NCBI GenBank assembly: GCA_028583605.1
Contig: CM053328.1
Coordinates: forward strand, 33,897,578 to 33,961,577
DNA from: Dastarcus helophoroides
Taxonomy: Eukaryota > Arthropoda > Insecta > Coleoptera > Bothrideridae
Reading direction: 5' to 3'
Length of the DNA: 64,000 nt
The position numbers were made by a program, and so were the translations under genes. This document shows, piece by piece, positions 34,801 to 46,800 of this stretch (positions are counted from its first letter, which is position 1; every line of letters begins with the position of its first letter). Under the pieces are notes generated by a model. It saw only the letters and a program-made list of their open reading frames with translations, was not told the DNA's origin and did no database searches.

Positions 34801-37800
34801 CCGCGTGACAGGCGGGGATACTGACCACTATACTACCGAGGATTATACCTATAGAGATATTTTAAAGGTATACAGCCACAACGTTAATTTTTAGATTTTT
34901 TTTCTATCATGTTTTATTGTATACATAAATAAATAAGCTAAAATCGTTGCTCCTTTCTAAGCAAAACAACAAATCGAAATTAAGATCGAAATTTCTAGAA
35001 AAATATTTTGAACTTGCAATCAAACGTTAAAAAGAAAAATTGAATATGTAATTATGTAAATTTTGTGAAAAAAAATCGAAGTATCCAAAAAGAAAATCAT
35101 AGTTTTCATTAAAAAGACCATAACGTGCAAATATTGAGTTTAAATCAGAAATTCGAGGAAAGGTTTTATACTGATTTTGACATTTAGAAAAAATTAACAT
35201 TTCTAACCCTTACTGTGTGGAAAAATGAATTTAGAATTTATTTTTAAAAGGTACCTGAAATTGTTTTCCAGTTTTAAATTAAATCAAAAGTAAAAATTGG
35301 AAAAAAATTTAAATAACGAGAAAAAAATGTCAAGTTCTTAAAAAAACTACGCGTTTATAATCAGTCTCCAAAAAAGTCGACTTGGATTAAAATTTTCAGA
35401 AGAAAGTTTCAATATCGCATTTGAGTTGTAAATGCAAATTCTATTATCAATTTTGAATTTTTTCGAAACAAATTTAGTCGCGAAAATTTCGAGTTTCAAC
35501 TCTACAATTTCAACACCTTTGGGACGATTTAACTTTATTCTGAAATGTTGCTCAAAATTTCGAGGAAAGTGCTTCATTTTCGGATGTTTCTTTCTAATTT
35601 CAATTTTTTTGTTATTTTTTCTTTAATCCAAACATATTGACTTTTTTCTGAAAAGTTCAGGTTTACATTCGAATTTTTTTTCCTGTATATTTTGGATGTT
35701 TCTTCATTTGCTGTTTGCTCTGCCGTCAATTTGTGACGTCAAGATTTGAGATCTTGGTTCTACGAGATAAGCGATTTCATATTGAGCAAAAAAAAAGTTC
35801 TCCACGGCGGGGAATCGAACCCCGGTCTCCCGCGTGACAGGCGGGGATACTGACCACTATACTACCGAGGATCATACCTATTGAAATATTTTATATGCGT
35901 TTTCCTCTAGATAGGTATTCTGGTTGACTAAAAAACGTCAACATTTTTAAGTTAAAGTTAGAAACTTGTTCCAAAAATATGTAAAATTAACAAAGCCAAC
36001 AATTGTGTCGTTTAGTATAGAAAAAATCTAAACAAGAGTGTAATTTTAATCCGAAAATTTTAGCACGAAGGAAAGGTACAATTTTCAATTTTATTTACAT
36101 AATTTGAGTTTTCTCTTCAATGTTTATTTTTTTATCTTAAAATTCGTAGTTTTCATTTTAAATTTTTAGTTTCTTATTTCGACTTGAAATCGGGTTCTTA
36201 AAAAAGTTCGAAATTTTGCGAGGAAGATCGAAATATTGGACAAAATTTTTAAATTAAAAAAAGAATCTTCTAAACTTTAAATTTCAACTTTAGACTGAAT
36301 ATCTTGAGAAAAAAGTTGAAATATTAAAAGTGTGGTTTATTTAAAATAAACTGATTTGCAAAAAGTTTATAATTTATTAAAAAAATCAAAATTTTGAAAA
36401 AATGTCGAAACTTGGATAAAATTTTCGAAAAAATCGAATGTTTCAAAAAAGTTTACCTTTTCTTGAATTCGTTTTAGTGAGTACATTCAAAATTTTAAAA
36501 ATTTGTAATTTATTCTTTAATTCTTTAAAATAAAATGGTAATTTTCTGCAAAAGCCAATTTTCAAAAAAGGCGAAATTATTTAAGTCGTTCTAATTTCAT
36601 TTGAAAATAAATTGTGATTTTAACCAAAGTAAAGATTTCCAAAAAAGGTCGAAATTTTTAAAAATAGTCAAAATTTCGAAAAGGACAAAATAATGTTCAA
36701 AATTTCGAAATGTTTAAAAAGAAAGTCGAAATTTTCAAGACAATTGGAAAATTTCAAAAGATGATTTTTAAGAAAATTTTAAAAACTTTGGCTTATTTGA
36801 AAATTTCTTTTTTTAAGAAAAAAAGCCAAAGTTTTAAAAGTGGTTCTTATTTAACTTTTAAAAAAATGGAATTCTGAAAAAAGTAAGGGAAAAAAATCGA
36901 AATTTTGAGAAATGGCCAAAAATTTCCAAAATGGATGAAAATTTTGAAAAAATGTAAAAACTTGGATAAAATTTTCGAAAAAATCGAAATTTTCAAAAAA
37001 GTTAACATTTCCTTGAATTCGTTTTACTCGGTTCATTCAAAATTTTAAAAATTTGTAATTTATTCTTTAATTTTTTTAAATAAAATGGTAATTTTCTGCA
37101 AAAGGAAAATTATTTAAAAAAAATCAAAGTTACAAAGATTAGAAGTTTTGAGAAAAAGTGAAGAATTTGATAAAAGGTCGAACTTTTCAGAAAAGTCGAA
37201 ATCTAAAAAAAATCGATTTTTTCGAGGTTTTCAGAAATTGTCGACATTTTCAAGAAAAGTCGTTTCGAAAGAAATCCAAATTCTGGAAAGTCAAAACTTC
37301 GAAAAAAAAATCGAAATTTTGATGATAAAAGATCGAAATTTTCAAAAATAAGAGATGAAGTTCTGAAAAAAGTGCGGAAATATTAAAAAGTTACAGTTTA
37401 AAAAAAACAGCTTTTCAAACGACAAAATTTTCAAAAGTTGAATCTTCTAAATAAAGGATAAATTTACATAAAAGTCTAAAGGCTAAAGTTTTAAAAAAAG
37501 TGTCAAAATTTTCGAAAAGAGTGTTTCAGAATAATCTATTTTAGAAAAAAAATCAACATTTCAAGAAAATTCATATTGTTTGGAAAAAGTCGAAATTTTG
37601 TTTTAAAATCTCAAAAAGATTCCAAATTTTCAAAAAACAAAAATTTCAATAATGAAAACAGAACTTTTCAACAAATAACAAACTTTTAAAAAATGTTGAC
37701 AGTTAAATATCAAAATAAGGCAAAATTTGAAATCGGAAATTTTCAAAATAATTCGAAAAGTTCAATAAAGTCAAAATTTTCAATAAAAATCGGAAATCGA

Positions 37801-40800
37801 AATTTTTCAGGAAGTCGAAATTTTGAAAAAAATTCATATTGTTTGGAAAACGTCGACATTTCAAAAAAGTCTAAATCTAAAAAAAAACGATTTTTTCGAC
37901 GTTTTCAGAAAATGTCGACATTTTCAAGAAAAGTTTCTTCGAAAGAAGTCCAAATTCTGGAAAGTCAAAACTTCAAAAAAAAAAATCGAAATTTTGATGA
38001 TAAAATATCGAAATTTTCAAAAATAAGAGATGAAATTCTGAAAAAAGTGCGGAAATATTAAAAAGTTACAGTTAAAAAAAAAAGCTTTCAAACGACAAAA
38101 TTTTCAAAAGTTGAATTTTTTAAATAAAGGACAAATTTACATAAAAGTCTAAAGGCTAAAGTTTTAAAAAGGTGTCAAAATGTTCAAAAAAAAAGTGTTT
38201 CAGAATAATCTAATTTAAAAAAAAATCAACACTTCGAGAAAATTCATACTGTTTGAAAAAAGTCGAAATTTTGTTTTAAAATCTCAAAAAGATTCCAAAT
38301 TTTCAAAAAGTAAAAATTTTCAATAAAGAGAACAGAACTTTTCAAAAAATAACTAACTTTCAAAAATTGTTGACAGTTAAATTTCAAAATAAGGCAAAAT
38401 TTGAAATCGGAAATTTTCAGAATAATTCGAAAAGTTCAATAAAGTCAAAATTTTCAATAAAAATCGGAAATCGAAATTTTTCAGGAAATCGAAATTTTGA
38501 AAAAAATTCATATTGTTTGGAAAAAGTCGAAATTTTTTAAAAAGTCGAAATCTAAAAGAAATCGTATTTTTCGACGTTTTCAGAAAATGTCGACATTTTC
38601 AAGACAAGTTGTTTCGTCCAAAATTCTGGAAAGTCAAAATTTCGAAAAAAAATTCGAAATTTTGATGAAAAAAGATCTAAATTTTCAAAAAAAAAGAGAT
38701 GAAATTCTGAAAAAAGTGCAGAAGTATTAAAAAGTCACAATTTTTGAAAAAATTCAGCTTTTCAAGTGACAAAATTTTCAAAAGTTGAATTTTTCAAATA
38801 AAAGACAAAGTGTCATAAAAGTCCAAAGGCTAAAGTTTTAAAAAAGTATCAAAATGTTCAAAAAAAAGTGTTTCAGAATAATCCAATTTAGAAAGAAAAT
38901 CAGCATTTCGAGAAAATTCATATGGTTTGAAAAAAGTCGAAATTTTGTTTTAAAATCTCAAAAAATTCCAAATTTTCAAAAAATAGAAATTTTCAATCAA
39001 AATCGAAAATCTAAATTTTCGGGAAATCAGAATTTTGAAAAAATTCATATTGTTTGGAAAAAGTTGAAACTTTCAAAAAAGTCGAAATCTAAAAAAAACG
39101 AATTTTTCGACGTTTTCAGAAAATGTCGACATTTTCAAGAAAATTTGTTTCGAAAGAAATCCAAATCCTGGAAAATCAAAACTTCGAAAAAAAATCGAAA
39201 TTTTGATGATGAAAGATCGAAATTTTCAAAAATAAGAAATGAAATTCTGAAAAAAGTACGGAAATATTAGTCACAATTTTTGAAGAAATTCAGCCTTCAA
39301 AAGTCAAAATTTGCAAAAGTTGAATTTTTCAAATAAAAGACAAATTTCTATAAAAGTCTAAAGGCTAAAGTTTTAAGAAAGTGTAAAAATTTTTAAAAAG
39401 TGTGTTTTAAAATAATCTAATTGAGAAAAAAATCAACATTTTTAGAAAATTCACATTGTTTGAAAAAAGTCGAAATTTTGTTATAAAATTTCAAAAAGAT
39501 TCCAAATTTTCAAAAATTAAAAATTTTCAATAAAGAAAATAAATTTTTCAATAAATAACAAACTTTCAAAAAATGTTGACAGTTAAATTTCAAAATAAGG
39601 CCAAATTTGAAATTGGAAATTTTCAAAATAATCCGAAAAGTTCAATAAAGTCAAAATTTTCAATAAAAATCGAAAATCAAAATTTTTCAGGAAATTAGAA
39701 TTTAAAAAAAAATCATATTGTTTGGAAAAAGTCGAAATTTTGTTCCAAAGTCTCCAAAATATTCAAAATTTTTAAAAAGTAAATGTTTTCAATAAAGAAA
39801 ATTTTCAAAAAAATAACAAACATTCAAAAAATTTTGAGAGTTGAATTTTTAAAATAAGTCAAAATTTAAAATTGGAAATATTCAAAATAAATCGAGAAGT
39901 TCAATGAAGTCAAAATTTTCAACACACATCGAAAATGGAAATTTTTCAGGAAAAAGTCAAAATTTGGAGAAATGTCAAAATCCTAAAACTAGTCAAAATT
40001 AACAAAAATTTAAGTATGGTTTGGTATGTTTTCAAAGGGTGAAATTTTCCAGAAAAATTGGAATTTTTAAAAATCCGAAAGTTAAAAATTGAATTTATAA
40101 AAAGGGTTGAAATTTCGAGACCAAATTTTAAAAAAAGTAACAATTTTCAATAAGGAGCGAAATTTTAAAATAAGGTCAAAATTTTAAAAAATAATTGAAA
40201 ATTTGGAAAAAATCAAAATTTTCCAAATTATTCAAAAAAAACGAAATCTTGAAAAGTTTAAATTTTTAAAAAGTTGAAATCTTCCGAAAGAAAAATGTTT
40301 AATCAAATTTTAAAAAAAATGAAAAAAAAAAAGTGAAATTTTTTAGAAAATTCAAAAAATAGAAAGAAGCCAAAATTTTTAAAAAAAGCATGAATTCTCG
40401 GAAAATCCAAATTTTCAAAATTAAGTAATAATTTCTGTTAATATTCGAAGATTTGGGAGTCGAAATTTTCACATGCATGTGAACATTTGGAGAATAGGTC
40501 GAAATATTGTGTGAGTATTTAAATGTCGAAATTTTCAAGAAAGTCAAAATTTTCAAAATTAAGTAATGATTCCGGTCAAGAGTTGAAATTTTGAGAATGA
40601 AAATTTTGAAATATTAGTGAAAAATTGGGTCGTATATTGGATAACGTAAATATTGAAAATGTCGAAATTTTCAACAAAAAAAGTCGAAAATTTAAAAATA
40701 AGTAAACATGTTTTAAAGGTCTAAATTGGTGAAAGCTAACCTTAGATTTGCTATAACTCTCGTCAGATACACAAGGATTATCGTTCGTTGAAACTTGCTT

Positions 40801-43800
40801 GTAGGTTTGCAAATTCAAAGCAATAAAAATCATTTCCCCAGGATCTATGTGTATATATTCCAAAAAACTATCCGACTGTTCACTTTGATCTGGAATATTA
40901 AAAAATTATAACTTGTACAAATAAATTAAAATAAACAGCAAATTACCAGTGAGAACTTCATTTGGATCATGCAAAAATATATCGCTCCCCACAGTACTTA
41001 TACCATTTTCGTCTATGCTGGTATCAGCTTTTTCTTGCAGTAAAAGAAAAAGGTACCCTTTATCAAATGAAAACTCCGTGGGAGAAATCAAGGGATTAAC
41101 GATGTGACATTGCCCTTTGTTGTAGTAAAATTTGGTGGAGAAATTTAAAGCTGTAAAAGAAAACCTGACATGTTAAACTTTTTTCTGAACATTTTGTGTT
41201 AAAACGAACTTTCCAATCAGCTCTTAGAGTCGCCAGAATATCCAATCAAATAAACTTAGAAATATCCACTTTATAAAGACAAGCTTATAGTGGAAAAAAA
41301 AACTGATGAGCTTGTGTAACGCAATGTAAATAGATGAAATAGGATTTAGAATAGAATTGTAGAATTTAGTAAATAAAAAAAGTTTCTAGAAGGTTCTGAT
41401 AAGGGGAAAGCGGCCGCGATAACGAAACAAACGGCAGATAAGCGTTCCAGAAATTTCGGCATTCGATAAGCCTTATCTGCCGAAAATTCTGGAAGCCGCG
41501 GGCCGAAACTATAAAAATGCGGTCAGTTTTCCCTCGAGTCAGTCAGTTAGAAGCAAGTGCAATAAGTTGGTTAGCAATTAGTAAATAATTAGTGAGTTAC
41601 TGTTCAGTTGAAGTGTGCCGAGTTAATTCAGTAATAAAGTGGGTATAATCTATCACGTGTATCAATTCGAAGCGATAACGCACGTAACAATATTATCAAA
41701 ATGTTGACCACCAATAACAAGTGCAGGATATACTTCTTCCGGGATTGGACCGTGTCAAAGAACTACTAAAACTACTAAACTTTTAGTAGTTCTTTGACAC
41801 GGTCCAGTCCCGGAAGAAGTATATCCTGTACTGACTCTGGCTGTGGAAGCCTTCGTTATCACACCAATAACAAGTTTTAGCTGAATGCACAAAATATGCA
41901 AAACGTTTTTCTCCAAACGAAGGTTCTCTTCAACTCTTTGGTCATCTGGCATACCAAAGCGATGATGTATAACTTAGAACATTGTATAATATGAAGATAA
42001 AATTATGAGGGAAAAAGACATGTTACTGGCGAAATTTCGTTTTTCATTGACGTTTTGACCACCAAAAGATTATTAAGAGATGGATCGATTTTTATCCAAA
42101 AACGTAATATTATGAAAACAATATGCCCTTTAGTCTCAAATGAAGCTTCTGGTTAGTATCAATAGTCTCTAGCATAACAATTCGAGAAGGTACAGCTTAG
42201 AGTAATGTTCCACATGAAGGCAAAATTATTGGGGAAACAGGAAATATTACTGATGAACTTTCCTTTGCATTGAAATTTTGACCATCAAATGATTATTAAA
42301 ATGGATCTATTGTGTCCGAATACGTAGATTATGATGGCGATATGCTGCTTAGTTTCAAATGAGGCTTCCGATTAATTTCCAAAGTCTCGACAATTCGATG
42401 AGGTACAGCTTAGAAAAATGTATCACATGAAGACAAAATTTTAGTGGAAAAAGGAGGTATTACTGATGAACTTTCGTTTTCCATTGAAATTTTGACCACC
42501 AAATGATTATTAAGATGGACCAATTGTGCCCAAATACGTAATATTATAAAAACGATGTTGATATTCAGTTTCAAATGCAGCTTCTGGTTAGTTTTAAGGG
42601 TCTCTGACATGACAATTCGATAAGGTGCAGCTTAGAAAATTGTATCATATGAAGACAAAATTGTAATGGAAAAAGAAAATATTACTGATCAAGTTTCAGT
42701 TTTAATTGAAATTTTGACCACCAAATGATTATTAAAATGGATCTATTGTGTCCAAATACGTAGATTATGATGGCGATATGCTGTTTAGTTCCAAATGAAG
42801 CTTCTAATTAATCTCCAAAATCTCGACTATAACCATTAGATGAGGTACAGCTTAGAAAAATGTATCACATGAAGACAAAGTTTTGGTGGAAAAAAAGGTA
42901 TTACTGATGAACTTTCGTTTTTCATTAAAATTTTGACCACCAAATGATTTTTAAGATGGATCGATTTGTGCCCGAATACGTAATATTATGAAAGCGATAT
43001 AATATTCGGTTTCAAATGAAGCTTTTGGTTAGTTTCAAGGGTCTATAGCATAACCATTCAATAAGGTGCAGCTTAGAGAAATGTTCCATATTAAGGCAAG
43101 AATATTGGGGCAAAAGGAAATATTACTGATGAACTTTCCTTTTGCATTGAAATTTTGACCACCAAATGATTGTTAAAGTGAAGTTATTGGGTCCGAATAC
43201 GTAGATTATGATGGTGATATGCTATTTAGTTTCAAATGAAGCTTCCGATTAATTTCCAAAGTCTCGACGATAACAATTCGATGAGGTACAGCTTAGAAAA
43301 ATGTATCAAATGAAGACAAAGTTTTAGTGGAAAAAGGAGGTATTACTGATGAACTTTCGTTTTCCATTGAAATTTTGACCACCAAATGATTATTAAGATG
43401 GACTGTGCCCGAAAACGTAATATTATGAAAGCGATATAATATTCAGTTTCAAATGAAGCTTCTGGTTAGTTTCAAGGGTCTATAGCAAAACCATTCGATG
43501 AGGTGAAGTTTAGAGAAATGTTCCATTTGAAGGCAAAATTATTGGGGAAAAAGGAAATATTACTGATGAACTTTCCTTTTGCGTTGAAATTTTGACCACC
43601 AAATGATTATTAAAATGGATCTATTGGGTCCGAATACGTAGATTATGATAGCGATTCGCTGTTTAGTTTCAAATGAAGCTTCCGATTAATTTCCAAAGTC
43701 TCGACGATAACAATTCGATGAGGTACAGCTTAGAAAAATGTATCACATGAAGACAAAGTTTTAGTGGAAAAAGGAGGTATTTCTGATGACCTTTCGTTTT

Positions 43801-46800
43801 CCATTGAAATTTTGACCACCAAATGATTATTAAGGTGGACCAATTGTGCCCAAATACGTAATATTATAAAAACGATTTTGATATTCAGTTACAAATGCAG
43901 CTTCTGGTTAGTTTCAAGGATCCATTGCATGACAATTCGATAAGGTGCAGCTTAGAAAATTGTATCATATGAAGACAAAATTGTAATGGAAAAAGAAAAT
44001 ATTACTGATCAAGTTTCAGTTTTCATTGAAATTTTGAGCATCAAATGATTATTAAAATGGATTTATTGTGTCCAAATATGTAGATTATGATGACGATATG
44101 CTGTTTAGTTCCAAATGAAGCTTCTGATTAATCTCCAAAATCTCGACTATAACCATTAGATGAGGTACAGTTTAGAAAAATGTATCACATGAAGACAAAG
44201 TTTTGGTGGAAAAAGAAGGTATTACTGATGAACTTTCGTTTTTTATTGAAATTTTAACCACCAAATGATTATTAAGATGGATCGATTTGTGCCCGAATAC
44301 GTAATATTATGAAAGCGGTATAACATTCAATTTCAAATGAAGTTTCTGGTTAGTTTCAAGGGTGTATAGCATAACCATTCAATAAGGTGCAGCTTAGAGA
44401 AATCTTCCATATAAAGGCAAAAATATTGGGGCAAAAGGAAATATTACTGATGAACTTTCCTTTTGCATTGAAATTTTGACCACCAAATGATTATTAAAGT
44501 GGATCTATTGGGTCCGAATACGTAGATTATGATGGCGATATGCAGTTTAGTTTTAAATAAAGCTTCTGATTAATCTCCAAAGTCTCGACTATAACCATTC
44601 TGTGAGGTGCAGCTTAGAAAAATGTATTACATGAAGACAAAGTTTTGGTGGAAAAAGAAGCTAATACTGATGAACTTTCGTTTTTACCATTAAAATTTTT
44701 AGCACCAAATGATTATTAAGATGGATTGTGCCCGAAAACGTAATATTATGAAAGCGATGTAATATTCAGTTTCAAATGAAGCTTCTGGTTAGTTTCAAGA
44801 GTCTATAGCAAAACCATTCGATGAGGTGGAGTTTGGAGAAATGTTCCATTTGAAGGCAAAATTATTGGGGAAAAACGAAGTATTACTGATGAACTTTCCT
44901 TTTGCGTTGAAATTTTGACCACCAAATGATTAATAAAATGGATCTGTTGGGTCCGAATACGTAGATTATGATGGCGATTCACTGTTTAATTTCAAATGAG
45001 GCTTCCGATTAATTTCCAAATGCTCGACGACAACAATTCGATGAGGTACAGCTTAGAAAAATGTATCGCATGAAGACAAAGTTTTAGTGGAAAAGGGAGG
45101 TATTTCTGATGACCTTTCGTTTTCCATTGAAATTTTGACCACCAAAGGATTATTAAGGTGGACCAATTGTACCCAAATACGTAATATTATAAAAACGATG
45201 TTAATATTCAGTTTCAAATGCAGCTTCTGGTTAGTTTTAAGGGTCCCTAGCATGACAATTCGATAAGATGCAGCTTAGAAAATTGTATCATATGAAGACA
45301 AAATTGTAATGGAAAAAGAAAATATTACTGATCAAGTTTCAGTTTTCATTGAAATTTTGAGCACCAAATGATTATTAAAATGGATTTATTGTGTCCAAAT
45401 ATGTAGATTATGATGGCGATATGCTGTTTTGTTCCAAATGAAGCTTCTGATTAATCTCCAAAATCTCGACTATAACCATTAGATGAGGTACAGCTTAGAA
45501 AAATGTATCACATGAAGACAAGGTTTTGGTGGAAAAAAAAGGTATTACTGATGAACTTTCGTTTTTCATTAAAATTTTGACCACCAAATGATTATTAAGA
45601 TGGATCGATTTGTGCCCGAATACGTAATATTATGAAAGCGATATAATATTCGGTTTCAAATGAAGCTTCTGGTTAGTTTCAAGGGTCTATAGCATAACCA
45701 TTCAATAAGGTGCAGCTTAGAGAAATGTTCCATATTAAGGCAAGAATATTTGGGCAAAAGGAAATATTACTGATGAACTTTCCTTTTGCATTGAAATTTT
45801 GACCACCAAATGATTATTAAAATGGATCTATTGGGTCCGAATACGTAGATTATGATGGCGATATGCTGTTTAGTTTCAAATAAAGCTTCCAATTAATTTC
45901 CAAAGTCTCGACGATAACAATTCGATGAGGTACAGCTTAGAAAAATGAATCAAATGAAGACAAAGTTTTAGTGGAAAAAGGAGGTATTACTGATGAACTT
46001 TCTTTTTGCATTGAAATTTTGACCACCAAATGAATATTAAGATGGACTGTGCCCGAAAACGTAATATTATGAAAGCGATATCACATTCAGTTTCAAATGA
46101 AGTTTCTGGTTAGTTTCAAGGGTCTATAGCATAACCATTCAATAAGGTGCAGCTTAGACAAATCGTCCATATAAAGGCAAGAATATTGGGGCAAAAGGGA
46201 ATATTACTGATGAACTTTCCTTTTGCATTGAAATTTTGACCACCAAATGATTATTAAAGTGGATCTATTGGGTCCGAATACGTAGATTATGATGGCGATA
46301 TGCAGTTTAGTTTTAAATGAAGCTTCTCATTAATCTCCAAAGTCTCTACCATAACTATTCGATGAGGTGCAGTTTAGAAAAATGTATTACTTGAAGACAA
46401 AGTTTTGGTGGAAAAAGAAGGTAATACTGATGAACTTTCGTTTTTCATCGAAATTTTTACCACCAAATGATTGTTAAGATGGATTGTGTCCGAAAACGTA
46501 ATATTATGAAAGTGATATAATATTCAGTCTCAAATGAAGCTTCTGGTTAGTTTCAAGGGTCAAGGAGTTTAGAGAAATGTTTCATTTGAAGGCAAAATTA
46601 TTGGGGAAAAAGGAAATATTACTGATGAACTTTCCTTTTGCGTTGAAATTTTGACCACCAAATGATTATTAAAATGAATCTGTTGGGTCCGAATACGTAG
46701 ATTATGATGACGATTCGCTGTTTAGTTGCAAATGAAGCTTCCGATTAATTTCCAAAGTCTCGACGATAACAATTCGATGAGGTACAGCTTAGAAAAATGT

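Noticed and set aside
31639..34894. Short plus-strand ORFs overlapping the tRNA-Asp genes (ending ESNPGLPRDRRGY and similar)
   Set aside because: They are translations of the tRNA complement, not proteins.
36851..39270. Lys/Phe-rich ORFs of 60-138 codons on both strands (for example 38854-39270)
   Set aside because: They are translations of the A-rich 674-bp tandem repeats; the same peptide recurs with each unit and has no codon-like conservation.
41755..41952. 65-codon minus ORF
   Set aside because: Lies in the long palindrome and satellite edge; part of the frame is the reverse complement of itself.
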